The notes under the pieces are model-generated. The model ran no database searches. It was given only the letters and a program-made list of their open reading frames with translations, and had not been told where the DNA came from. This document shows, piece after piece, positions 18,241 to 27,184 of a DNA stretch of 64,000 bases. The first letter of the stretch is position 1; every line of letters begins with the position of its first letter. Origin of the DNA: Sphingomonas sp. LM7. Its GTDB lineage: Bacteria > Pseudomonadota > Alphaproteobacteria > Sphingomonadales > Sphingomonadaceae. The stretch spans positions 2,294,001-2,358,000 of the forward strand of contig NZ_CP019511.1 in NCBI RefSeq assembly GCF_002002925.1. Reading direction: 5' to 3'. A program made the position numbers and the translations under genes.

Positions 18241-18606
18241 TTACCGAGACGGGTCCGTCATGGCAGGCGGATCGCTCGCGGGAAAGCTGTCGTCGAGCGC
18301 ATCGTCCAGCGCCGCCTCAACCTGGTTGCGCTGCATGCTCTCCTGCATCCGCTCGATCTGCTCGGGCGTCGCTTCGATATTGTAGCGCGCCTTCCACTCG
18401 TCATAGGGCATGCCATAGACGATCTCGCGCGCTTCGTCCTTGCTGAGCCCCTCCCCGGCGATCCAGTCGCCCAGGCAATTGCGGCAGAAGCCGGCAAGGC
18501 CCATCAGGTCGATATTCTGCGCATCGCTGCGATGACGCAGATGCCGGACGAGCCGCCGGAACGCCTTGGCCGCTGTTGCGTCATCCAGAGTCTCGAGAGT
18601 CGGCAC
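18241..18606 (-). CDS. DUF1244 family protein
   Basis: About 121 residues. The core DATAAKAFRRLVRHLRHRSD...NIDLMGLAGFCRNCLGDW...EGLSKDEAREIVYGMPYDEWKA is the DUF1244 signature, including the CRNC pair. A 35-residue extension after the core (QIERMQESMQRNQVEAALDD...) is helical and acidic. The GTG at 18606 is preferred because GGAGG lies five bases upstream; the ATG at 18618, four codons earlier, has no such site. It runs divergently from pyk. Confidence 0.82.
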   Translation of the reverse strand: MPTLETLDDATAAKAFRRLVRHLRHRSDAQNIDLMGLAGFCRNCLGDWIAGEGLSKDEAREIVYGMPYDEWKARYNIEATPEQIERMQESMQRNQVEAALDDALDDSFPASDPPAMTDPSR

Positions 18607-18672
18607 GTTCACCTCCATGGTTGATCGATACAGATTAAGGGTTAGAGGCAGGCGCGCACAAGGAAGACAGCG

Positions 18673-20142
18673 ATGACAAAGGCCATAAGACCCCGAAGCC
18701 GTAAAGTCCGCGTCCTCGCGACGCTGGGCCCTGCGAGCAATACCGTCGAGATGATCGAGCAATTGTTCGAGGCGGGCGCCGACGCCTTCCGCGTAAACAT
18801 GAGCCACGGCGACCAGGCATCGAAGGTGCCGGTGATCCAGGCGATCCGCAGCCTCGAGAAGAAATTCGGCCGGCCGACGACGATCCTCGCCGATCTTCAG
18901 GGCCCCAAGCTGCGCGTCGGCAAGTTCGCCGAGGGCAAGGTGGTGCTCGCCAAGGGCGACGAATTCACCCTCGATCGCGATCCGACGCCGGGCGACGCGA
19001 CCCGCGTCGAACTGCCCCACCGCGAGATATTCGAAGCGGCGCATCCCGATGCGCGGCTGCTGCTCGACGACGGCAAGATGGTGCTGCGGGTGACCGCAGT
19101 CGAGCCGACCCGGCTGGTGACGCGCGTCGAGGTGGGCGGGACGCTGTCCAATTCGAAGGGCCTAAACGTTCCCGACATGGTGCTGCCGATGGCGGCGCTG
19201 ACCGAGAAGGACCGCAGCGACCTCGCCTTCGCGGTCGAGCAGCATGTCGACTGGATCGCGCTGTCGTTCGTCCAGCGGCCCGAGGATCTGATGGAGGCGC
19301 GCCGGCTGATCGGCGGCAAGGCGGCATTGCTCGCCAAGATCGAGAAGCCGAGCGCTATCGCCCGGCTCGACGAGATCGTCGAGCAGTGCGACGGCGTGAT
19401 GGTCGCGCGCGGCGATCTGGGCGTCGAGCTGCCGCCGCAGAGCGTGCCGCCGCTGCAGAAGCGCATCGTCGAAACGGCCCGCCGGATGGGCCGCCCGGTG
19501 ATCGTCGCGACGCAGATGCTCGAATCGATGATCGAATCGCCGTCGCCGACGCGCGCCGAAGTCTCCGACGTCGCGACTGCGGTCTATGACGGTGCTGACG
19601 CGATCATGCTCTCGGCCGAGAGCGCCGCGGGCAAATGGCCGATCGAATCGGTGGCGATGATGAATTCGATCGCCGACGCCGTCGAGCGCGACCCCGCGCA
19701 TGGCGACCGCGTCCACTTCACCGTCACCCGCCCCGATCCGACCACCGCCGACGCGCTCGCCGAAGCCGCGAAAAACATCGCGCGGACGGTCTCGGCCTCC
19801 GCGATCGTGTGCTTCACCAGCTCGGGCTCGACGGCCCGGCGCATCGCGCGCGAGCGGCCGACCGTGCCGATCATGGTGCTGACCCCCAAGATCGAGACTG
19901 CACGCCGGATCGGCCTGTTGTGGGGCAGCCACGCAGTCCACACTCGCGACGTCGAATCGTTCGAGGAAATGGTCGGCAAGGCCAAGCGCATGGCGATGCG
20001 CCAGGAGCTGGCTAGCGCAGGCGACCGCATCGTGGTCTGCGCCGGCGTGCCGTTCGGAACCCCGGGATCGACCAACGTGCTCCACGTCGTCACTATCCTG
20101 GGCGACGAGCTGAAGAATTATCAGGGACCCGAGGGCGGCTGA
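18673..20142 (+). CDS. pyk: Pyruvate kinase
   Basis: 489 residues. RKVRVLATLGPASNTVEMIEQLFEAGADAFRVNMSHG, the active-site stretch ALLAKIEKPSAIARLDEIV, and VMVARGDLGVELP followed by VIVATQMLESMI are diagnostic. It makes ATP and pyruvate from PEP in the last glycolytic step. AAGGAAGA precedes the start. The final 22 bases overlap the vapC 3' end on the opposite strand. Confidence 0.97.
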   Translation: MTKAIRPRSRKVRVLATLGPASNTVEMIEQLFEAGADAFRVNMSHGDQASKVPVIQAIRSLEKKFGRPTTILADLQGPKLRVGKFAEGKVVLAKGDEFTLDRDPTPGDATRVELPHREIFEAAHPDARLLLDDGKMVLRVTAVEPTRLVTRVEVGGTLSNSKGLNVPDMVLPMAALTEKDRSDLAFAVEQHVDWIALSFVQRPEDLMEARRLIGGKAALLAKIEKPSAIARLDEIVEQCDGVMVARGDLGVELPPQSVPPLQKRIVETARRMGRPVIVATQMLESMIESPSPTRAEVSDVATAVYDGADAIMLSAESAAGKWPIESVAMMNSIADAVERDPAHGDRVHFTVTRPDPTTADALAEAAKNIARTVSASAIVCFTSSGSTARRIARERPTVPIMVLTPKIETARRIGLLWGSHAVHTRDVESFEEMVGKAKRMAMRQELASAGDRIVVCAGVPFGTPGSTNVLHVVTILGDELKNYQGPEGG

Positions 20143-20540
20143 GGTTCGGCGAAACTGTAGGCAGAGGGATGGTCGCGTAGCGCGCCGACGCGTGTCAGCA
20201 GTTTGGCACCCAGTTGCTGGGCGTGAAGCAGGAGAAGCTCATCGAACGGATCGGTGTGCGTCAATGCGGGCGTCAATTCGGCGACGATGTCTGCCGCGCG
20301 CAGCTCCGCCAGCGTCAGCCCGTTGACTTCGAGAATCGTCAACGCTGCCGATGGACTTAGCGCCTTGTGCGGCTTGCCCCGCAGCTCGAGCGAACGCCAT
20401 TTCAGGCGGATTTCAAGCAGCGAGACGCTCGACACCAGCAGTTCGCGCCCTTGCGCCAATACTGCCGCCTCTCGCGGTTTCAATATTTCCGGCGCGCTCG
20501 TGATCCAGATGAAGAAGTGCGTGTCGAGCAGCAGCCTCAT
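20121..20540 (-). CDS. VapC-type PIN-domain toxin (ribonuclease)
   Basis: 139 residues. MRLLLDTHFFIW opens a PIN domain with acidic catalytic candidates Asp6, Glu43 (in SLLEIRLK) and Asp97/Asp100 (in THTDPFDELLL). Closest to the PIN type paired with Phd-like antitoxins. Predicted Mg-dependent RNase that arrests translation when unopposed. The ATG overlaps the antitoxin stop by four bases. The 3' end overlaps pyk tail-to-tail for 22 bases. Confidence 0.9.
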   Translation of the reverse strand: MRLLLDTHFFIWITSAPEILKPREAAVLAQGRELLVSSVSLLEIRLKWRSLELRGKPHKALSPSAALTILEVNGLTLAELRAADIVAELTPALTHTDPFDELLLLHAQQLGAKLLTRVGALRDHPSAYSFAEPQPPSGP

Positions 20541-20824
20541 CGCGGTTCGATGTCCGGGTTTTCATCGAGCCCGAGTACCTTCCGGCTGAATGCCGGATCG
20601 TCGAATTCGGGCGGCCAGAGCTCGTCGAGGTCCATTTTATCGAGCCCCATTTCCTTGCGCACGCGCGCCGCGCGCTCGAAGTCGAAACCCTTTTTCGGCG
20701 GCTGAGGTGGCCCAAGCTCGGCAACAGGCTTGCCGTTCTTGGTGATGATGACGCGCTCGCCTTTTTCCGCCGCTTCGAGCGCGGCGGCGAAATTGGCACG
20801 GGCTTCGCGGACCGACATTTCCAT
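20537..20824 (-). CDS. Phd/YefM-type antitoxin partner of VapC
   Basis: 95 residues from the ATG at 20824 (MEMSVREARANFAAALEAAEKGERVIITKNGKPVAEL). That is the Phd/prevent-host-death fold that binds DNA as a dimer. The C-terminal tail (ERAARVRKEMGLDKMDLDELWPPEFDD) is predicted to wrap the toxin. An ATG at 20860 is in frame but lies inside the palindromic operator, so the later start, with GGAG ten bases upstream, is favoured. Confidence 0.88.
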   Translation of the reverse strand: MEMSVREARANFAAALEAAEKGERVIITKNGKPVAELGPPQPPKKGFDFERAARVRKEMGLDKMDLDELWPPEFDDPAFSRKVLGLDENPDIEPR

Positions 20825-20840
20825 AGCTTCGACTCCGATC

Positions 20841-20857
20841 GTGTACACGGTGTACAC
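20841..20857. promoter_or_regulatory. 17-bp palindromic operator of the toxin-antitoxin pair
   Basis: GTGTACACGGTGTACAC is a perfect inverted repeat around the central base and also two copies of the palindrome GTGTACAC. It lies 17 bases upstream of the antitoxin start, the usual place for autoregulation by the antitoxin-toxin complex. Binding is inferred from position and symmetry. Confidence 0.7.
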
Positions 20858-20869
20858 CAATCGAAGGAC

Positions 20870-21484
20870 TCAGCCAAGCAATCCCAGCCGCACCAGCTCG
20901 GCGCGGAAATCCTCGGCAGAGGTGAACAGCACGCCGTGGATGCCCGCAGCATTGGCGCCTGCGACATTGGCGGGGCTGTCATCGACGAACACCGCGTCGG
21001 GACCCTGCAGGCCGAAGCGCTTGAGCGCCAGCGCGTAGATTGCGGGATCGGGCTTCACCAGCTTCTCGTCGCCCGAAACGACGATGTCGCGGAAGCGGCT
21101 GAACAGTTCGCGGTGCTGCCGGACCCAGGCGGGCCAGAACTCGCCGGAGAAATTGGTGATCGCGAACAAGGGCACGCCCGCGGCATCGAGCTCGCGGACG
21201 ATCTCCGGCATGCCGGGCACGGCATGCGGCACCGTTTCGTTGAAGCGCGGCCCCCAGGCGGCGATCAGCGCGGCATGTTCGGGGAACTGCGCACTCAGCT
21301 CTGCCGAGGTCTCCGCGAACGGACGCCCCGCGTCATGCTGGAAATGCCATTCCTTGGTGACGACGGTCGCCAGAAACGCTTCGAGCGCCTGATCGTCTTC
21401 GATCAAGCGCTCGTAAAGATACCGCGGATCCCATTCGAAGAGGACCCTGCCGACATCGAAGATGACGGCCGACGGCGTCCCCAC
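20870..21484 (-). CDS. HAD-IA family phosphatase (YihX-like)
   Basis: 204 residues. Motif I is VIFDVGRVLFEWDP (nucleophile Asp10), motif II ITNFS, motif III the Lys in EKLVKPDPAIY, and motif IV FVDDSPANVAGANAAG. The DVG pattern with the following EWDP and RY resembles the YihX sugar-phosphatase branch. The substrate is not certain. It lies nine bases before the antitoxin frame and eight bases after the L36 stop, all on one strand. Confidence 0.87.
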   Translation of the reverse strand: MGTPSAVIFDVGRVLFEWDPRYLYERLIEDDQALEAFLATVVTKEWHFQHDAGRPFAETSAELSAQFPEHAALIAAWGPRFNETVPHAVPGMPEIVRELDAAGVPLFAITNFSGEFWPAWVRQHRELFSRFRDIVVSGDEKLVKPDPAIYALALKRFGLQGPDAVFVDDSPANVAGANAAGIHGVLFTSAEDFRAELVRLGLLG

Positions 21485-21492
21485 GTCCGGAA

Positions 21493-21618
21493 TTAGCCCT
21501 GGCGGGCCTTGAACCGACGATTCGTCTTGTTGATCACATAGGTGCGGCCACGGCGACGGATCACGCGGTTGTCGCGGTGACGCCCCTTGAGCGACTTCAA
21601 TGAATTCACGATCTTCAT
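21493..21618 (-). CDS. rpmJ: 50S ribosomal protein L36, zinc-free type
   Basis: 41 residues, [20 protein letters not shown] to the end RFKARQG. It has no cysteines, so it is the C- (type B) form lacking the zinc finger, as is normal in sphingomonads. Very basic, as expected for a 23S rRNA contact protein. The short gap to the HAD gene suggests cotranscription. Confidence 0.95.
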   Translation of the reverse strand: MKIVNSLKSLKGRHRDNRVIRRRGRTYVINKTNRRFKARQG

Positions 21619-21774
21619 GACCGATTCGCTTCTCGAATATTGATGCTGGAAAAGAGGCGCCCGCCTAGAGGGGGAGCACGCCCAAGTCAAGCTGCCAGCG
21701 ACCTTGCGGAACCGACTCCCGGTGGGCAGGGTTGAAGTGCGGCGGGGCGTTCTCCCCGACGGACAGGAGGTCCA

Positions 21775-22389
21775 ATGCCCGTGAACAAATTCCTCGGCAT
21801 CGCAGTGGTCGGCGCGGCGCTGCTTGCGGGCGGGTGCACCACTACGAGTCGCAATGCCCCGATCGACGTCACGCGCTATCATATCGGCGCGCTGTCCGAA
21901 CGCACTACCATTGCGATCGAACCGATGACCGGCGCAGCCCAGATCAGCCCCGAATTCCAGCTTTATGCCGATGCGGTCGCCACCGAGGTCGCACGGCTGG
22001 GCTTCGTCCGCTCCACCAGCGACATGGCGTCGGGTTATATCGCCGCGGTCTCGTTTACCCGCACATCGCGCGGCGCCTATCGCGAGCCGCCCCCAGTCTC
22101 GATCGGTCTCGGCGGCGGCAGCGTCAGCGGTGGACGCAGGAGTGGCGTTGGCCTGGGCGGCGGACTTTCGTTCGGGATCGGCGGCAAGACGCGCGAAGTG
22201 ATGGGCACCGAACTCTGGGTCCAGCTGCGCCGGCGCAGCGACAACACCACCGTCTGGGAAGGCCGCGCGATCACCGAATCGGTAAGCGGCAAGCCCGGCA
22301 GCGATCCCCGCGATCAGGCCGCCCGGCTGGCCCGCGCGTTGTTCAAGGACTTCCCAGGCGAGTCAGGCATCACTACCACGGTCAAATGA
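21775..22389 (+). CDS. DUF4136-family lipoprotein
   Basis: 204 residues. The signal ends in the lipobox LLAGGC (Cys21). The mature part follows the DUF4136 pattern: an early TRYHIG strand, [13 protein letters not shown], and a late [27 protein letters not shown] Gly/Ser-rich loop ([18 protein letters not shown]) sits in the middle. AGGAGG precedes the ATG. The stop overlaps the carboxypeptidase start (ATGA). Confidence 0.85.
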   Translation: MPVNKFLGIAVVGAALLAGGCTTTSRNAPIDVTRYHIGALSERTTIAIEPMTGAAQISPEFQLYADAVATEVARLGFVRSTSDMASGYIAAVSFTRTSRGAYREPPPVSIGLGGGSVSGGRRSGVGLGGGLSFGIGGKTREVMGTELWVQLRRRSDNTTVWEGRAITESVSGKPGSDPRDQAARLARALFKDFPGESGITTTVK

Positions 22390-23504
22390 GCATTCAGATC
22401 AACGCCGCATTCGACGGCGGCAATATCCGCGTGGTGGCGATCGACGGCGATCGAATCGATCTCGAGATCGTCACCGATCACTTGTCCGACTTCTACCAAT
22501 GGTTCCATTTCCGGCTTGCCGGAGCGAAGGGCCGCACGCTGACCTTCCGCATCCTCAATGCGGGCGGCGCGGCCTATCCGTTCGGCTGGCCGGGCTACCA
22601 GGCGCGCTGGAGCACCGACCGCGAAAATTGGCGGACGACCGATGCGGACTATGCCGACGGCGTGCTGCGCTTCACTCGCGCGATCGATTCGGACATTGTC
22701 TGGTTCGCCTATTTCGCTCCCTATTCGATGGAGCGTCACCACGATCTCGTGACACGGATCGCCGCGCAGCCGGGCGTCACCCACCGCGCGCTCGGCGTGA
22801 CCCTCGATGGCCAGCCGATCGACTGCCTCAGCATCGGCGAGGGCCCCAAGCAGGTCTGGCTCTATGCCCGCCAGCATCCCGGCGAGACGATGGCCGAATG
22901 GTGGGCCGAGGGCGCGCTGGAGAAGCTGACCGACCCCGGCGATGCCACTGCGCAGGCGCTGCGGCAGAAGGCGACCTTCCATATCGTGCCGAACATGAAC
23001 CCGGACGGCTCGCGCCGCGGGCATCTGCGCACCAACGCCGCGGGCATCAACCTCAATCGCGAATGGCATTCGCCGACGCCCGAGAAGAGCCCCGAGGTTC
23101 TCGCGGTGCGCAACCGGATGGACGAGACCGGCGTCGATTTCGCGATGGACGTCCATGGCGACGAGGCGATCCCCGCCAATTTCCTGGCGGGCTTCGAAGG
23201 CATCCCGGGCTGGACCGACGAACTCGGCGAGAAATTCTACGATTTCGCGCGCCGGCTCGCCGATACGACGCCCGAGTTCCAGCTCGACCTCGGCTATGAG
23301 AAGTCGCCCCCCGGCAAGGCCAATCTCTCGATGTCGACCAATCAGGTCGCCGAACGCTTCGGCGCGGTCTCGATGACGCTGGAGATGCCGTTCAAGGACC
23401 ATGACGCGAACGCCGATCCGGAATTCGCCTGGTCGCCGGCGCGCTGCAAGGTGCTTGCGCATGCCTGCCTCGATACGCTTGCCGGCATGATCGACGAAAT
23501 CTGA
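22386..23504 (+). CDS. M14 zinc carboxypeptidase, cytosolic CCP-like
   Basis: 372 residues. An N-terminal beta domain (about 1-120; the FDGGNIRV and W..F...Y.W pattern typical of CCP/AGBL proteins) precedes the M14 catalytic domain. Zinc ligands are His164 and Glu167 (RQHPGE) and His257 (MDVHGDE); the catalytic Glu333 is in MTLEMPF. No signal peptide, so cytoplasmic. Bacterial CCPs of this build (for example the Pseudomonas aeruginosa one) have unknown physiological substrates, although eukaryotic relatives trim polyglutamate. It overlaps both neighbours. Confidence 0.9.
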   Translation: MSIQINAAFDGGNIRVVAIDGDRIDLEIVTDHLSDFYQWFHFRLAGAKGRTLTFRILNAGGAAYPFGWPGYQARWSTDRENWRTTDADYADGVLRFTRAIDSDIVWFAYFAPYSMERHHDLVTRIAAQPGVTHRALGVTLDGQPIDCLSIGEGPKQVWLYARQHPGETMAEWWAEGALEKLTDPGDATAQALRQKATFHIVPNMNPDGSRRGHLRTNAAGINLNREWHSPTPEKSPEVLAVRNRMDETGVDFAMDVHGDEAIPANFLAGFEGIPGWTDELGEKFYDFARRLADTTPEFQLDLGYEKSPPGKANLSMSTNQVAERFGAVSMTLEMPFKDHDANADPEFAWSPARCKVLAHACLDTLAGMIDEI

Positions 23505-23959
23505 TGGCGATACGCGAGGGCGGGCTCGACGAACCGCAGGTCGTTGCGCTGCTCAACGTGCATTTCGCGGGGATGCTCGCGAATTCGCCCAAGGACAGCT
23601 GCCACTTTCTCGACCTGTCGGGGCTGCGCGCGCCCGAGGTGACCTTCTGGACCGCGTGGGACGGCGAGGATTTGCTCGGCTGCGGCGCGCTCAAGCAGCT
23701 CGATCCGGCCAATGGCGAGATCAAATCGATGCGCACCGCCGCCGAGCATCTGCGCCGCGGCACCGGCGCGGCACTGGTCTCGCACATCCTCGGGGTGGCG
23801 CGCGAACGGGGCTACAAGCGGCTCAGCCTGGAGACCGGCTCCGGCCCGTCGTTCGACGCGGCGCATGCGCTGTACCGCCAGTTCGGCTTCACCGAGTGCG
23901 GGCCGTTCGCGGCGTACAAGGAAGACCCGTTCTGCCGTTTCCTGTCGCGGGTGCTGTAG
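23504..23959 (+). CDS. GNAT family N-acetyltransferase
   Basis: 151 residues. LLGCGALKQLDPANGEIKSMRT is beta-4 with the acidic catalytic region, and HLRRGTGAALVSHIL is the acetyl-CoA binding RRGxGxAL loop. SLETGSGPSFDAAHALYRQFGFTECGPFA matches the C-terminal half of YsnE/PhnO-like amino-acid acetyltransferases. The start ATG shares its A with the preceding TGA stop, so it is coupled to the carboxypeptidase gene; a shared amino-acid or peptide substrate is possible. Confidence 0.88.
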   Translation: MAIREGGLDEPQVVALLNVHFAGMLANSPKDSCHFLDLSGLRAPEVTFWTAWDGEDLLGCGALKQLDPANGEIKSMRTAAEHLRRGTGAALVSHILGVARERGYKRLSLETGSGPSFDAAHALYRQFGFTECGPFAAYKEDPFCRFLSRVL

Positions 23960-24039
23960 ACTGGGGTCAGAACCCGATTAGCCAGTGATTTGATAAAGCC
24001 CTCCCCCTTGATGGGAGACGGGTTATTAAGGCTCCAGTC

Positions 24040-25578
24040 TCAACCCTCCTCCATCGTCCGCTGCTCGGCGGGCCCAATGGCCAGCTCGCGCCAATCGAGC
24101 TCTTCCTGCAGCCGCTCGAATTCTTCGGCGCCGATCGCGTCGGAGTCGCGCAGCGCATGCAGCCGATCGCGCTGCGCCGCGATTGCCGAGAGTTTCAGCT
24201 CCCGCCGCGCCTTGAAATCGGCATAGGCCTCGCCGCTATCGATCGCGGCGCGGTCGCCCTCGAACTGGAGGCGCACTGCGTCGGCGGCGGCTCCAGGCGT
24301 CCCGGAAACTGAGGATAGCGCCGCATCTGCCAGCGCGCGCTGTGCCTGGCGGCGCTCGTCCCGGCCGTCGTCCTCGCCCAGCCCGAGCAGGCGGATCAGC
24401 GGCGTGAGCGTGAGCCCCTGTACCACCACGGTCGCCAGCACCACCGCGAAGGCGGACAGCACGATCAGGTCGCGCTGGGGGAAATCGGATGGGAGCGCGA
24501 ACGACGCGGCGAGCGTGACCAGACCGCGCATGCCGCACCAGCCGACCACCACGCCCTGCGCGAAGCTCGCCGGCTCGGCATCGCCGCGCAGCCAGGGGAA
24601 TCGCGCCGCCAGCCGGTTATAGACCAGCACCCAGGCGAGCCGCGTGACGATCACGCCTGCGACGACCATCGCGGCGACGCCCGCCGCCTCCCGCAGCCGA
24701 TCGGGGCTCATCGCGCCGACGATCGCGCGCACCTGCATGCCCATCAGCAGGAAGGCGAGGACGTTGAGCACGAACACGGCGACGCCCCACACCGCGAACG
24801 ACTGGATCCGGTTGCGCGCGTCGATCTTCGTGCGCGGGCTGTTGGCGATGAACATCGCCATCGCGACGACGCAGAGCACTGCCGAGAGCCCCAGCCGCTC
24901 GGCGAGCAGCCAAGCGAGGAAAGTGTTGACGAATTCGAGCAGATTGCCGCCGAACGAGTTGCGCGTGTACGGGAGGATGAAACGGAATGCCCAGCCAAGC
25001 GCAAGCCCGAGCGCGATGCCGCCGGGCACGGCCAGGCCGAGCCCGAGCCCGACGACGCCGTCGATCCCGCCATGGCTCTGGATCTCCACTGCGGCGGCGA
25101 ACAGCAGCAGCGCGGTGGCGTCGTTGAGCAGGCTTTCGCCGGTGAGTTCCTGGACCGTCCGGCGCGGCAGCGATGCCGAGCGCAGCACCGTGGTCGCCGC
25201 AGCGGCATCGGGCGGTGCGACGATCGCGCCGAGGGTGATCGCGGCGGCGATCGGCAGCCCGGCAAACGCCCAGCCGATCCACGCCACGACGGCGGTGGTC
25301 AGCAGCACCGCGACGACCGCAAGCGCGACCAGCGGCCGCCACAATTTGCGCACCGCGGCGAGCGGGAAATCGAATGCCGCATCGAGCAGCACGGGGGCGA
25401 TGAACAAGGCGAGCGCGGTGCGGCCGTCGAGCCCGATCGCCGGCGTTCCGGGCACCAGCGCGACGATCACTCCCGCGGCGGCGAGCATCGCCGGATAGGG
25501 AATCGAAGTTCGCCGTGCGACTTGCAGCAATATTACCGCAAGCAGCAGAAGCGCGACGAGGCTTTCGAAGAAAGTCAT
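24040..25578 (-). CDS. Na+/H+ antiporter (CPA1/NhaP type)
   Basis: 512 residues, about 12 membrane helices in the first 410. The ion-site segment LGAIVAPPDAAAATTVLRS and the family hallmark LTGESLLNDATALLLF are present. The last 110 residues are a soluble, charged, helical tail (RRELKLSAIAAQRDRLHALRD...FERLQEELDWRE), probably a cytoplasmic regulatory coil. Exchanges Na+ (or K+) for H+ at the inner membrane. Confidence 0.93.
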   Translation of the reverse strand: MTFFESLVALLLLAVILLQVARRTSIPYPAMLAAAGVIVALVPGTPAIGLDGRTALALFIAPVLLDAAFDFPLAAVRKLWRPLVALAVVAVLLTTAVVAWIGWAFAGLPIAAAITLGAIVAPPDAAAATTVLRSASLPRRTVQELTGESLLNDATALLLFAAAVEIQSHGGIDGVVGLGLGLAVPGGIALGLALGWAFRFILPYTRNSFGGNLLEFVNTFLAWLLAERLGLSAVLCVVAMAMFIANSPRTKIDARNRIQSFAVWGVAVFVLNVLAFLLMGMQVRAIVGAMSPDRLREAAGVAAMVVAGVIVTRLAWVLVYNRLAARFPWLRGDAEPASFAQGVVVGWCGMRGLVTLAASFALPSDFPQRDLIVLSAFAVVLATVVVQGLTLTPLIRLLGLGEDDGRDERRQAQRALADAALSSVSGTPGAAADAVRLQFEGDRAAIDSGEAYADFKARRELKLSAIAAQRDRLHALRDSDAIGAEEFERLQEELDWRELAIGPAEQRTMEEG

Positions 25579-25607
25579 TACGGTGCGCTAACGCACCAGA
25601 AACGGAT

Positions 25608-26327
25608 TCAGGCGAACAGCCGTTCGAGGAAGTCGGTCATTGCCCGCCGACTGCGCCGATCGGCGCGGGGTTCATAGGCGATGTCGCCGGGTCCGGCCCT
25701 GCCGGTGTCGGTGAAGGCGTGACCGGCATGGCCAAAAGCGAGGAGCTGCCAGTCGGCACCGCCTGCCGTCAGTTCGTTCGCCAGCGCGACGGTGGCGTCG
25801 GGCGGCGAGAGCGGATCGTCCCAGCCGTGGCAGACCAGCAATTTCGCCGCGATCGGCGTTACGCTCGGATAGTCGGGCCGGTCATAGACGCCGTGGAAGC
25901 TGACGCCGCCTAGGATGCCGAGCCCGGCGCGGGCCATGTCGAGCACGCATTTGCCGCCGAAGCAGAAGCCGATGGCGGCGGCGCTGGCGGGATCGGCCTG
26001 CGGCAGGTTGGTCAGCGCGGCGAGCGATGCCGCGAGCCGATCGCGGAGCAAGGCGCGATCGGCGTTGAGTGCGTCCATGTAGCGGCTGCGATTGTCCTCG
26101 TGCAGCGTCGTTCGCCTGCCCTGCCCGAATACATCGGCGGCAAGCGCGACATAGCCGAGCTCGGCGAGCGCCTCGGCCTTCAGATTGTCGGCTTCCTTCT
26201 GGCCAAGCACATTGGGCAGCACAAGCACGCACGGGCGCTTGCCCTGGATCGCGTCGTCCCACGCCGCAACGCCTTCGAACGGACCGCCGGGGCCGTCATA
26301 GACCAGAGCCTGCCGAACGATCGCCAT
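25608..26327 (-). CDS. Dienelactone hydrolase family protein
   Basis: 239 residues from the ATG at 26327 ([13 protein letters not shown]), which has GGGAG upstream; the frame continues to 26357 without a site. Alpha/beta hydrolase with the DLH Cys nucleophile in IGFCFGGKC (Cys122), Asp171 ([10 protein letters not shown]) and His203 (FGHAGHAF). Family members open dienelactones in aromatic degradation, but many are general esterases. No catabolic genes lie nearby, so its substrate is open. Confidence 0.9.
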   Translation of the reverse strand: MAIVRQALVYDGPGGPFEGVAAWDDAIQGKRPCVLVLPNVLGQKEADNLKAEALAELGYVALAADVFGQGRRTTLHEDNRSRYMDALNADRALLRDRLAASLAALTNLPQADPASAAAIGFCFGGKCVLDMARAGLGILGGVSFHGVYDRPDYPSVTPIAAKLLVCHGWDDPLSPPDATVALANELTAGGADWQLLAFGHAGHAFTDTGRAGPGDIAYEPRADRRSRRAMTDFLERLFA

Positions 26328-26400
26328 GGCGCATCTCCCTTTGCGAAGCTGCGGCATCTCTCTATCAGCCGCGGCGAACGTTCAAGTCGAAGGAGGCCCC

Positions 26401-27087
26401 ATGCCCACGCTCGTCCTCATCCGCCACGGCCAGTCCGCCTGGAATTTGGAGAACCGTTTCACCGGCTGGTGGGACGTCAACCTGACCGATCAGGGCATCG
26501 AGGAAGCCAAGGCCGCAGGCAGGCTGCTCGCCGAGAAGGGCCATGATTTTGACCAATGCTATACCAGCCTGCAGACCCGCGCGATCAAGACGCTCAACCT
26601 CGCGCTCGAGGAAATGGGCCGGCTGTGGCTCCCGGTCGAGAAGGACTGGGCCTTGAACGAGCGCCATTATGGCGGACTGACCGGGCTCAACAAGGCCGAG
26701 ACCGCCAAGATCCACGGCGACGAGCAGGTCCAGATCTGGCGCCGCGCCTTCGACATCTCGCCGCCGCTGGGCGAAGCGGACAGCGAGTTCGACCTGTCGA
26801 AGGACCGCCGCTATGCCGGGATCAAGATCCCGCAGACCGAAAGCCTCAAGGACACGATCGCGCGCGTCCAGCCCTATTGGGAAAAGAAGATCGCGCCCGA
26901 TCTCAAGGCCGGCAAGCGCGTGCTCGTCTCGGCGCACGGCAATTCGCTGCGCGCGCTGGTCAAGCATCTGTCGGGGATCCCCGACAACGAGATCGTCAGC
27001 CTGGAGATCCCGACCGGCCAGCCGATCGTCTATGAGCTCGACGACAACCTGGTGGCGACGGACCGGTATTACCTGAGCGAGCGCTGA
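26401..27087 (+). CDS. gpmA: 2,3-bisphosphoglycerate-dependent phosphoglycerate mutase
   Basis: 228 residues starting [20 protein letters not shown], with GAAGGAGG upstream. The phospho-His is His9 in LIRHGQ; the second His is in [17 protein letters not shown], and [14 protein letters not shown] is the substrate loop. It interconverts 3- and 2-phosphoglycerate in glycolysis and gluconeogenesis. A perfect hairpin follows the stop. Confidence 0.96.
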   Translation: MPTLVLIRHGQSAWNLENRFTGWWDVNLTDQGIEEAKAAGRLLAEKGHDFDQCYTSLQTRAIKTLNLALEEMGRLWLPVEKDWALNERHYGGLTGLNKAETAKIHGDEQVQIWRRAFDISPPLGEADSEFDLSKDRRYAGIKIPQTESLKDTIARVQPYWEKKIAPDLKAGKRVLVSAHGNSLRALVKHLSGIPDNEIVSLEIPTGQPIVYELDDNLVATDRYYLSER

Positions 27088-27093
27088 GCTTCC

Positions 27094-27119
27094 AAGCCCT
27101 CCCCTTCAGGGGAGGGCTT
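27094..27119 (+). terminator. Perfect hairpin after gpmA
   Basis: AAGCCCTCCCCT and AGGGGAGGGCTT form a 12-base-pair arm pair with a two-base centre, seven bases after the gpmA stop. No long T-run follows. A related but decayed sequence occurs at 23996-24016, so it may also belong to a dispersed repeat family. Confidence 0.6.
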
Positions 27120-27184
27120 AAGTGTGTTGCCCTGCCCGCCCCTCCCCTCTAGGAACCCCGCTTCCACACGTGACGGGGCAGGAC

